Assembly (NCBI GenBank): GCA_023428135.1
Contig: JAEYZG010000018.1
Span: 186,001-250,000 of the forward strand
Direction of reading: 5' to 3'
DNA length: 64,000 bases
From: Bacteroidota bacterium
GTDB lineage: Bacteria > Bacteroidota > Bacteroidia > Cytophagales > Cytophagaceae
The position numbers and the translations under genes were made by a program. How positions within the stretch are numbered: position 1 is the stretch's first letter; each line of letters opens with the position of its first letter. Below are positions 26,977-34,417 of this stretch, piece after piece. Below the pieces are notes generated by a model. That model was not told where the DNA came from, made no database searches, and saw nothing but the letters and a program-made list of their open reading frames with translations.

Positions 26977-28782
26977 TTAATATTTAATTGCTTTTATCAT
27001 TCTTCCGTCTTCAAATCGAACCAGATATATGCCTGGCAGATAATGATCTCCAAAACTAATTTGACCTTCTGCCCGAATCTGTTCAATTTGCTGTCCTTGG
27101 GAATTATAAATTTCAATACTAGAATTGTTCAGATTGGGTATATTAAAGCTGATGTTAGATGGATTTGGATAAATAGAAATGTTAGAAGTATGAGTAAAAT
27201 TATCATTTATTCCGGTAATGGTATTAATCTCAAATGAAATGGGAGAGGATGTTCCTTTGCATCCGCCGGAAGTGGTGACTACAGCTGTAATGTTCTGATA
27301 AGAACCATTGGGAACCTGATCCCATACATAAGAGTTTGTCTGTGTATTGCCAATGAGTTTGTTTCCGTTATAAAATTCTATTAAGGATATATCAGCACTA
27401 TCTGTTTGGGTATTCAGTGTTACGGATGCAAATCCTCCTGAAGATTGAATAATTGAATTGTTTGCAGGATTCGTAATTGTTATTTGAGGAGCAGCATTTA
27501 TTGTAAAAATAGATGTTCCCGATGTTGTTGCTGCATTTGCATTGTCAATAGCCTGAGCTGTGATAGTATGTTTGCCAAGGGATGGATTTTCCCAGATATA
27601 ACTATATGGGGAGTCATAGTCAGTATAGAGCAGGATCGTACCGTCATAAAAGTTAACTCTTGAAATTAAACCATCACTATCAGTAGCGTTTACTTTAAGC
27701 TCCACTTGAGTTCCCTGACAAAGACTTAAATTAGTAGCAGGAGAAGTAATGGATATGGCAGGAGGTTTGTTCTCACAGTTAAACTTAAATCCGGACATAG
27801 CATCTGTTGCCTGATACGGAGTGTTTCCCCAATTGCCAGTCCAGGCGACTTTATCATATCCTTCCCAGTTATAGGCCTGAGGTTCCCACCAGAAAATTCC
27901 AAGACCCTTTTCGTTTGACAGAGATTGTAAATTTTTTATTACCTGTTCTACAAATTGCCTGGCTTCCTGAGGGGCAGTTACAGGAACTCCTATCTCTGAA
28001 ACCATGATTTCTTTATTGTACCTTGAAATCATATCATTCATATTGGTTAGGGTTTGCTGTGCATAGGTTTGCCAGTCCTGGGGAGTATTTGGGTACATGG
28101 ACATAGCTATAATGTCAAATTTGGCTCCGTTACTTATTAGCCCTCCGATATTCCAGCGGAAAAGGGAGTTGTCATATCCATTGGAAACATGTACTATTAC
28201 TTTAGTGTTGGGAAATACAGCTTTTACCGCATCATATCCTTTGTTCACAAAGGAAGCATAGTTGGCCATGTTTGTAGAAGCTTGTCCTTCCGGCCAGAGC
28301 ATACCATTATTGGTCTCATTTCCTACCTGAACCCATTCCGGTGTGATGTTTTCAGCTTTCAAAGCATTGAGTACGTCCGCTGTATGATTGTAAACAGCCT
28401 GGCCTAACTGAGTAACATTATAATTTCCCCATGCAGCGGGTTTCGTTTGCTTCCCAGGATCAGCCCAGGAATCACTGTAATGGAAGTCAATCATAAGTCT
28501 GTAACCTTTTGTTGCAGCTCTTTTGGCAACATTCACCACGTCCTGTTTTCCATTCCAACCATTAGCCGGGTTGACCCAGACTCTTAATCTGATTGAGTTG
28601 ATGCAATAGTCATCCAGGATATCAAAAAGGTCTCTTTGAACTCTGTTGCTATCGCGCCAGATTCGTCCAGCGTTTTCCATTTGAGAAAGCCAGCCGACAT
28701 CAGCACCTCTCGCAATTTGTGGCAGGGCATTATTGCTGAATAATAACAGAAGAGCGGTGGTTATCAGGACGATCTTTTTCAT
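26977..28782 (-). CDS. Secreted GH53 endo-beta-1,4-galactanase with T9SS sorting domain
   Basis: Arabinogalactan endo-beta-1,4-galactanase of glycoside hydrolase family 53, cutting the galactan side chains of pectin. It has a signal peptide (MKKIVLITTALLLLFSNNA) and a GH53 catalytic domain (~25-345) with RGADVGWL. The acid/base is E156 in VQVGNETNNG and the nucleophile E263 in MVSEIGVP. Two Ig-like modules (~345-430 and ~432-520) follow. A type A T9SS sorting domain starts at IYPNPS and ends GIYLVRFEDGRMIKAIKY. The product is therefore exported by the type IX system and probably surface-attached or released. The gene stands alone and marks the organism as a plant-polysaccharide user. Confidence 0.94.
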   Translation of the reverse strand: MKKIVLITTALLLLFSNNALPQIARGADVGWLSQMENAGRIWRDSNRVQRDLFDILDDYCINSIRLRVWVNPANGWNGKQDVVNVAKRAATKGYRLMIDFHYSDSWADPGKQTKPAAWGNYNVTQLGQAVYNHTADVLNALKAENITPEWVQVGNETNNGMLWPEGQASTNMANYASFVNKGYDAVKAVFPNTKVIVHVSNGYDNSLFRWNIGGLISNGAKFDIIAMSMYPNTPQDWQTYAQQTLTNMNDMISRYNKEIMVSEIGVPVTAPQEARQFVEQVIKNLQSLSNEKGLGIFWWEPQAYNWEGYDKVAWTGNWGNTPYQATDAMSGFKFNCENKPPAISITSPATNLSLCQGTQVELKVNATDSDGLISRVNFYDGTILLYTDYDSPYSYIWENPSLGKHTITAQAIDNANAATTSGTSIFTINAAPQITITNPANNSIIQSSGGFASVTLNTQTDSADISLIEFYNGNKLIGNTQTNSYVWDQVPNGSYQNITAVVTTSGGCKGTSSPISFEINTITGINDNFTHTSNISIYPNPSNISFNIPNLNNSSIEIYNSQGQQIEQIRAEGQISFGDHYLPGIYLVRFEDGRMIKAIKY

Positions 28783-29315
28783 AATGCCTTAAATATATGA
28801 GATTTAATTAATATTTTTTGTACTTTTTTAAAGAGTGGAAAAGGTTGAGATAATCAGGTATTAAAAAAGTTTTTACTCCATTGAATAAAGAAAGTAAAAG
28901 TATAGAGTAAAATCGGGAAGATTGTTCCAATAATTATGCTTTTAGGGACCACATATTCATTCCCGAAAGACACTTCGGTATTCAATCAAATTATCACATC
29001 TCATTTTCATCTGAAGAATATATAAGAATTAATCTGGATAATTTATTGATACTTACCGAAGATTTAAGAGTTGGGATAATACTTCTGTATTAAAGTTAGA
29101 GATGCTAAGCATAGCGTTTCTACTAAAAAATAATGTTCAAGGTCAAGTAAAAAAAGAACAGCAACAATATCCAAATACTATGAATGCTCTTATAATATCT
29201 GTTTTTTCTCATTTTGAAGTTCACTGTTGAAAAGGTTGAGTTTATCGTTAATGGACTTATTCTGATAGTTTAAATTTTCCCTTTCCAAAAACAGACGATA
29301 AGATAATCACTATAT

Positions 29316-29398
29316 GGAGCCATACCAGAAGTATTCAAGCACAACAATTGGTGTATTAGTTGGTATTATTAATCTAGTATCATCTTGAAAATCAATGG
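29316..29398 (-). pseudogene. Decayed protein-coding fragment
   Basis: Minus-strand reading gives TIDFQDDTRLIIPTNTPIVV followed by LEYFWYGS and then a stop. Upstream, in another frame, 29450-29520 reads VMRGAYTLDSNAVKLI before a stop. The amphipathic composition is protein-like, but the pieces are in different frames with stops between. No family was recognised. Confidence 0.35.
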
Positions 29399-29564
29399 TT
29401 ACATTGTGTGATTGGTCTATATGAACTCAGGTAACTTTTCGCCTTTTGAGATTAAATTATGAGCTTGACAGCATTACTGTCCAAAGTATAAGCCCCACGC
29501 ATCACCTTTACAGAATCTTGATTTATAACAAGATAAAAATATGGAAGCTTAAAGCTGAACAATG

Positions 29565-29612
29565 ATTATTTAATAGTTAATAAATAATTATTTAATAGTT
29601 AATAAATAATTA
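29565..29612. repeat. 22-bp tandem repeat, about 2.2 copies
   Basis: The unit 29565-29586 is repeated exactly at 29587-29608, and a third partial unit begins at 29609. It is AT-only except for one G per unit. It lies just past the stop of the sensor gene at 29635. Confidence 0.8.
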
Positions 29613-29634
29613 TACCAGGGTTTTTCGATTGATT

Positions 29635-31290
29635 TTATACTTTACTTTTTAGGATATCATTCTCTTTCATCAATTCGAGTTCATTTGCCTTTAACTGTTG
29701 AATAAGCAGGTCAGTATTTTCCTGTTTTCTTTTCATTTCTTCCTGGGTAGCTTGTAACTCTTCAAGATTTTGTCTGAGTTCTTCTTCCTGTTCGTGCATC
29801 TGGTTTCTATGCTTTTGAGATTCTTCCAGAAGTATTTTTGTTTTTTCGTTTATCTTCATAGTAGAAAGGGAAGAAGAAAGTGTTTCACTAAGTTTCTGAA
29901 TAAATTCAACCTGATAAGGCTGGAATTCATTGAACGATGCAAATTCCATTACTCCGTTTATTGTGTCATTGACTTTTATAGGTACTATTAGTATGGCTTT
30001 TGGGTTTGAATCTCCAAGACCGGATGTAATAGTAACATAACTATCAGGAACATCAGTAAGATAGATAAGATCTCCTTCAATCCAAGCTTGTCCTGCAAGG
30101 CCTGCACCTTTACCAATTCTTTTGGTTTGGAATTTTTTTCTGTCAAATGCATAAACGCTTTTTAACTCAAGGTAAGGATCAGTTTCATCCTCATCATTCA
30201 CAATATAAAGCCATCCCTGATTTGCCTGAACATATTTTACCAGTTTGATTAGGAATGTATCAAGCATTTCATTAGTACTATCATAATGGTTTCTTAATAT
30301 TTCACCAAATGCAGCATAACCTTCATTAGACCAGTTTCTTTGCTTATCTTCTTTTGTAACTTTAACAAGGTTGTCTCTCATCGCAATAAGAGCATTCCCA
30401 AGGACATCTTTTTCACTTAGCGGAGCAAATTCAGATTCCAGATTTCCTTTTCCTATTTCGTTTGCAAAAGTTGCTGTAGTTTTTAAGCCCTCTACCATTT
30501 TCTGTACATCATTCATCATTTCTCCAATTTCATCATTGGTTATCTTAATGGAAGCATTGTCCAGTTCGCCTTGGGAGACTTTATTAACCAAATTGTGTAA
30601 AGAGTTGACCGGTTTTATTATTTGACTGGATAGTCTCATTGTAAGCAAAAAACCAAGTATAATAATAAAGCCAAGCAGAATAAAATTTGTACGAGCCAGG
30701 AGTTGCATGTTTTCAATCATGCTTATCTGCTGATCGCTTGTGGTAAGTTTAAGTTCGTCAAGTATTTTATGTAAGTGAACAGATATATTATTAATGTCGG
30801 TCGTGATTTCATCACTTTTACCTTCGCTTAATATTGGAGTTATGCCATCCTGGTAGCTGTCAAAAGTGGCCAGGCTGGTCATTATCTCTTTTTGCAGTAT
30901 GAAAGCCGTGTCGATCTCCTTAATAAGTTTTTTTAATGAGTCAGCATATGCCTGGTCTTTCCAATCCTTTTGTAGAGAGAGTAATTTTGCCTTCAGCTGT
31001 GGATAGTCTTTGGCATGTATCTGCTTAAGTTTTATTTTATCAGGATGGTTCTCTATATCAATTTTTACCCAATTGGCCATTAGATTTTTTGATTGAAAAA
31101 GCAATAGCTCCAATTCAGTTAAATGAGTAATACTTGGCTGATCTGTTTTATTTATCTGTTCAGTTGCCCTTTTATTTTTAGTAAGCATATAGCTACTAAT
31201 TATTCCATATACACAAAATAAAAAGATGATCGAGAAGAAGCATAGAATTATTCTACCTCTGATTCCTTTAAATATATTACCTGATTTCAT
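29635..31290 (-). CDS. HAMP-GAF sensor with C-terminal coiled coil and no output domain
   Basis: Membrane sensor. One TM segment (~12-34), a periplasmic helical domain (~35-195), and a second TM (~203-223) are followed by HAMP (~224-275), a GAF domain (~330-480) and a coiled coil (~485-551, EELRQNLEELQATQEEM). It ends there: there is no histidine kinase, GGDEF, PAS or phosphatase domain. From the HAMP onward it is clearly paralogous to the SpoIIE protein at 34418 (GKGNLESEF/GEGNLNTQF, DVLGNAL/DVLGNSL, GEILR, TSGL). It is downstream of the YfiR-like gene with a 30-base gap, so probably co-transcribed. Partnering with the SiaA-like protein through the shared GAF/coiled-coil region is inferred. 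Confidence 0.85.
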   Translation of the reverse strand: MKSGNIFKGIRGRIILCFFSIIFLFCVYGIISSYMLTKNKRATEQINKTDQPSITHLTELELLLFQSKNLMANWVKIDIENHPDKIKLKQIHAKDYPQLKAKLLSLQKDWKDQAYADSLKKLIKEIDTAFILQKEIMTSLATFDSYQDGITPILSEGKSDEITTDINNISVHLHKILDELKLTTSDQQISMIENMQLLARTNFILLGFIIILGFLLTMRLSSQIIKPVNSLHNLVNKVSQGELDNASIKITNDEIGEMMNDVQKMVEGLKTTATFANEIGKGNLESEFAPLSEKDVLGNALIAMRDNLVKVTKEDKQRNWSNEGYAAFGEILRNHYDSTNEMLDTFLIKLVKYVQANQGWLYIVNDEDETDPYLELKSVYAFDRKKFQTKRIGKGAGLAGQAWIEGDLIYLTDVPDSYVTITSGLGDSNPKAILIVPIKVNDTINGVMEFASFNEFQPYQVEFIQKLSETLSSSLSTMKINEKTKILLEESQKHRNQMHEQEEELRQNLEELQATQEEMKRKQENTDLLIQQLKANELELMKENDILKSKV

Positions 31291-31320
31291 TACTTGTTAA
31301 TCCAATTTTAGAAACTATGA

Positions 31321-31839
31321 TTAGTCAACTATTTTAGCAAGCTTCTGCAATTCTGAAGAAATCTTTAATCCGTTTTCTGCTGCGTTCTTGTTAGAGATTT
31401 CGAATTTTACTTTACTATCCTCTTCAAAAAAATTTACAACAACACCATTTTTGATTGCTGATGGTGAATTGCTTACGACCAACACATGATGTTGTTTCGC
31501 TTTAGGGGCTATTTCTGAATATTTTGATGATTGATTCGACGGGACAAATAAAATCTGACACGCATCTACTTCAGCTACATTATGGATTTCTTTAACGACA
31601 ACTTTCATCGAGCCAGCCATTTTCCCATTAAGAGCCATTGCTTCTGTGTTCATTGGAGATTTGCCAAATACACCTAAAACTATTTCTCCTCCTGGAGATG
31701 GCCACTGAGTATATTTAATAAAATGGAACATCAGACCTGAGTATACTTTGTATTCAGTTTGAGCCTCCGACTTCATACTGAATAACAGGGTAAAGGCCAT
31801 AATTACAGCAAGTTTTGCTGTTCCCCAACTGATTTTCAT
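31321..31839 (-). CDS. YfiR-like (DUF4154) periplasmic protein
   Basis: Exported protein of the YfiR / DUF4154 family. It has a signal peptide (ending SMKSEAQ), then VYSGLMFHFIKYTQWP, the hallmark start of the domain. EIVLGVFGKSP, ACQILFVPSNQSSKY, VLVVSN and a C-terminal NGLKISSELQKLAKIV helix follow. In Pseudomonas YfiR is the periplasmic repressor of the diguanylate cyclase YfiN. Here the gene is followed by a HAMP-GAF sensor and no cyclase is present. It is the first gene of the minus-strand unit, divergent from cheR. It may instead control the periplasmic domain of the co-transcribed sensor (inference). Confidence 0.88.
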   Translation of the reverse strand: MKISWGTAKLAVIMAFTLLFSMKSEAQTEYKVYSGLMFHFIKYTQWPSPGGEIVLGVFGKSPMNTEAMALNGKMAGSMKVVVKEIHNVAEVDACQILFVPSNQSSKYSEIAPKAKQHHVLVVSNSPSAIKNGVVVNFFEEDSKVKFEISNKNAAENGLKISSELQKLAKIVD

Positions 31840-32215
31840 GATTATTGAGCAATATTAAATAATTGTTTAAGACTGTTTTCCTAAATATGAAGGATTCAAA
31901 GTTAAATACGAACCGATTCTGTATAAGTTGTTAAAAAATCTCGAAAGAATTATATTTTTTCACTTACAGTTAAACGAAAGGTAAACTTTTGTTTAACTTC
32001 TTTTTTGACATGTATTTGGTTGTAAGTCAGCTTGATGTGGCGTTATGGTAGTGTAATATTTCTTTTGTCAGTCAGAGTAATATTCCAATTTGTAGACAAA
32101 ATTGAGGGTTTTGCCGATTATAAATTAATGTTGTGCAATATTGTTTAAAATTTTTCCCAACTATCTTTTCGATCATTCCGTTAGAATCCTCCGAATGAAA
32201 TTTTTCTCATAACAA
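31840..32215. promoter_or_regulatory. Divergent intergenic control region with an inverted repeat
   Basis: 376 bases between the divergent YfiR-like and CheR genes. AGTTAAAC (31968-31975) and GTTTAACT (31991-31998) form an exact 8-bp inverted repeat, with the related TAAAC at 31982-31986 inside the spacer. On the minus strand 31897-31904 reads TAACTTTG (TAnnTTTG). On the plus strand TTG (32102-32104) and TAATGTTG (32126-32133) are 21 bases apart, one mismatch from consensus. No gene is seen here. The inverted repeat could be an operator shared by both units. Confidence 0.4.
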
Positions 32216-33043
32216 ATGCAAACAGCTCCGGAAATAGGAATAAATGACCTTAGAAAGCTAATTCAGACAATAACAGAAAGGTTTGATTATGATTTTTCAA
32301 GTTATTCTTCAGCTTCTTTCAAAAGAAGAATTCAACGTTTTATAGAAATCAAACGACTGGGATCTGTTGAAAACCTGGTTAATAAAATAATATCCGGAGA
32401 AATAAAGAAGAATGAGTTATTAACAGAAGTCTCAGTAAATGTAACTGAATTGTTCAGAGATCCGTCTTTCTGGAAGTATTTAAGAAAAGTGCTGCTAGAA
32501 CAGAATTTTCCACAGAACATCAAAATATGGCAGGTAGGTAGCTCTTCCGGTGAGGAGATATATTCCTTGATGATACTATTAAATGACTTAAATCTGCTGA
32601 ACAAAGCCGAAGTAATATCAACTGATTATAATACTGGGATAATTGAGAAAGCACAATCAGGGTTGATTCCTGTTAAAAGCATGGAGCTTAATACCAGTAA
32701 TTTTGTTAAGACAGGTTATAAGGGAGAGTTAACAAATTACTTTATGCCAGAGGGCGATAATTTCAAGCTTAACAAAGACCTATTGAGTAAGATAAAATTT
32801 AAAGAGATAAATCTTGTCAAAGATTCACATAATGGATCGGTCGATATCATTTTATGCAGGAACATTCTTATTTATCATAACCCACAATTGCAAAATGATA
32901 TATTAAAAAAATTCCATCAGTCATTAAATATGTCTGGCCTTCTAATACTGGGATCAAGAGAAACAATCGAATGGTCTGAAATAGCTCCCAAGTATACAAT
33001 GCTTGGTCCCGAAGAAAGAATTTTTAGAAAGAATAAAGTGTAA
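32216..33043 (+). CDS. cheR: CheR-type protein-glutamate methyltransferase
   Basis: SAM-dependent methyltransferase of the CheR family, which methylates glutamates on receptor coiled coils. The N-terminal helical domain (~10-75) contains FKRRIQRFIEIKRLGSVENL and a TELFRDPSFWKYL link. The SAM site is KIWQVGSSSGEEIYSL (~103-118), the acidic residue is in VISTDYNTGIIEKA, and IILCRNILIYHNPQLQ follows; all are standard CheR motifs. At 275 residues it is full length. It is the first gene of a plus-strand unit that ends with the Sia-type genes. No chemoreceptor with MCP domain lies in the window, so the likely target is a sensor with a coiled coil (inference). Confidence 0.92.
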   Translation: MQTAPEIGINDLRKLIQTITERFDYDFSSYSSASFKRRIQRFIEIKRLGSVENLVNKIISGEIKKNELLTEVSVNVTELFRDPSFWKYLRKVLLEQNFPQNIKIWQVGSSSGEEIYSLMILLNDLNLLNKAEVISTDYNTGIIEKAQSGLIPVKSMELNTSNFVKTGYKGELTNYFMPEGDNFKLNKDLLSKIKFKEINLVKDSHNGSVDIILCRNILIYHNPQLQNDILKKFHQSLNMSGLLILGSRETIEWSEIAPKYTMLGPEERIFRKNKV

Positions 33044-33050
33044 TCCGGCA

Positions 33051-33647
33051 ATGAAAGACGTGGATCTAAACAGGAAATATAAAGCTATAGTTATAGGAGG
33101 ATCAGCTGGAAGTTTTCAGGTTTTATGTAAGATATTAAACAAGCTTCCTGAAGATTTTTCGTTACCCATCTTTATATGCTGCCATCGGCTAAAACATATT
33201 AGAAATGGCCTTATTGAAGCTCTATCTATAAAAAGTATTAAAGAAGTAAAAGAGCCCGATCATAATGAACCTATCAAAAGAGGGAAAATATATCTGGCAC
33301 CAGCTAATTATCATATGAATATTGAATTGGGTAACTATATTTCTCTATCCACTGAAGAAATGGTTAATAATTCAAGACCTGCAATAGATATAACCTTTGA
33401 GACCTGTGCATACGTTTATAAGGAAAAGCTTATCGGAATTTTATTAACAGGAGCAAATAAAGATGGAGCTCTAGGAATGAAAAAGGTTAAAGATTATGGT
33501 GGAATGACCATCATTCAGGATCCTGAGGAAAGCGTGATTGACACAATGCCAAAGGCAGCTATGAGTGTAACAAAAATAGATCATGTTATGAAGGTAGAAG
33601 AAATTATAAAGTTTTTAATAGAATTAAATAAAGTGACGCAGCTATGA
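33051..33647 (+). CDS. CheB-type methylesterase domain protein without receiver
   Basis: Protein-glutamate methylesterase/amidase that would reverse CheR methylation. The triad is visible counting from this start: S18 in IGGSAGS, H45 in CCHRL, D138 in TGANKDGALGM. It has 198 residues and lacks the N-terminal receiver domain of classical CheB, so its activity is not gated by phosphorylation in the usual way. I prefer the ATG at 33051. An alternative in-frame ATG at 33003 would overlap the end of cheR by 41 bases. The stop overlaps the next gene's ATG (ATGA), showing tight coupling. Confidence 0.88.
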   Translation: MKDVDLNRKYKAIVIGGSAGSFQVLCKILNKLPEDFSLPIFICCHRLKHIRNGLIEALSIKSIKEVKEPDHNEPIKRGKIYLAPANYHMNIELGNYISLSTEEMVNNSRPAIDITFETCAYVYKEKLIGILLTGANKDGALGMKKVKDYGGMTIIQDPEESVIDTMPKAAMSVTKIDHVMKVEEIIKFLIELNKVTQL

Positions 33648-34399
33648 AAATGATTTTATCTAAAATACATGCTCTGGCTAACTTATTGTTTATAGGTTTG
33701 GTAGTTTATTCAATTATCCTGTTTAGTAAGTTTTCCGGAGTTAATAATAATATCCTTTTAATTTTTTATTTAACACTTGCAGCAGGAATTATAAGCATAA
33801 TTCTGAATTATGTTTTACTTAATACAAAGTCATTTAAGGAAGTTGTATATGTGGACAGACTTAAGAATGAATTTATAGTTGACAAGGAAGAAGAAATTTT
33901 AAGACAGGATCAGACCAATATTGTTGGTGAAGTAAAAAAAGAAATTGATGCTATCACAAATAGTAAAACTGGCGGTAAGGATAAAATGGATAAGGCTTTA
34001 TCTGTAATATGTAATAAAATTAATGCTGGACAATCTGTACTATTTTTTAAAGATCAGGAAGAAAATAAATTAAAAAGGTATTCTTCATATGCATTGCCAT
34101 TAGATTCATCAAATGATATTCAGTTTGCTGTTGGAGAAGGACTCGTAGGGTTAGTGGCCAAAGAAGGTAAGACTTTGATGATTGATGATCTTAAGGAAAG
34201 TTATATGATACCATTTTCCGGGTTAGGGTCAACCAAGTCTGTAGATGTTATGATTTTACCTTTGCTCAATAATGAGGAAATTATTGGAGTCTGGGAGATT
34301 TCACTGCTGAAGAAGGCAACTGAAAATGATAAAAACCTCATTCAAAACCTAACCACTTTACTGGGTGATTTTTTGGCACTCGAGACTCAGTATAATTAA
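33644..34399 (+). CDS. Membrane-anchored GAF domain protein
   Basis: Two N-terminal TM segments (~10-30 and ~38-60) are followed by a short charged linker with helical propensity (~70-110) and a single GAF domain (~115-250). The GAF domain contains AVGEGLVGLVAKEGKTLMIDDL and IIGVWEISLL (each quoted in part of the strand pattern). It has no output domain. Its small size (251 residues) and position between cheB and the SiaA-like phosphatase suggest a sensory subunit of the same circuit. The ligand is unknown. The ATG overlaps the cheB stop. Confidence 0.8.
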   Translation: MKMILSKIHALANLLFIGLVVYSIILFSKFSGVNNNILLIFYLTLAAGIISIILNYVLLNTKSFKEVVYVDRLKNEFIVDKEEEILRQDQTNIVGEVKKEIDAITNSKTGGKDKMDKALSVICNKINAGQSVLFFKDQEENKLKRYSSYALPLDSSNDIQFAVGEGLVGLVAKEGKTLMIDDLKESYMIPFSGLGSTKSVDVMILPLLNNEEIIGVWEISLLKKATENDKNLIQNLTTLLGDFLALETQYN

Positions 34400-34417
34400 T
34401 ATTTGAAAGTAGATCTT

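Larger units (their letters stand above)
28783..29634. other. Long noncoding region with decayed coding fragments
   Basis: An 852-base stretch with no intact gene. A 42-codon ORF at 29103-29231 reads like an N-terminus (MLSIAFLLKNNVQGQ). A minus-strand fragment around 29316-29398 is clearly protein-like. A 22-bp tandem repeat lies at 29565-29612. These suggest a former gene region that has decayed. Confidence 0.5.

Noticed and set aside
29635..31290. Histidine kinase call for the HAMP-GAF sensor
   Set aside because: No dimerisation/phosphoacceptor or HATPase domain exists; the protein ends in the coiled coil after the GAF domain.
31321..31839. A YfiBNR-type cyclic-di-GMP system
   Set aside because: Only the YfiR-like part is present. 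No GGDEF-domain YfiN or OmpA-like YfiB is encoded next to it.
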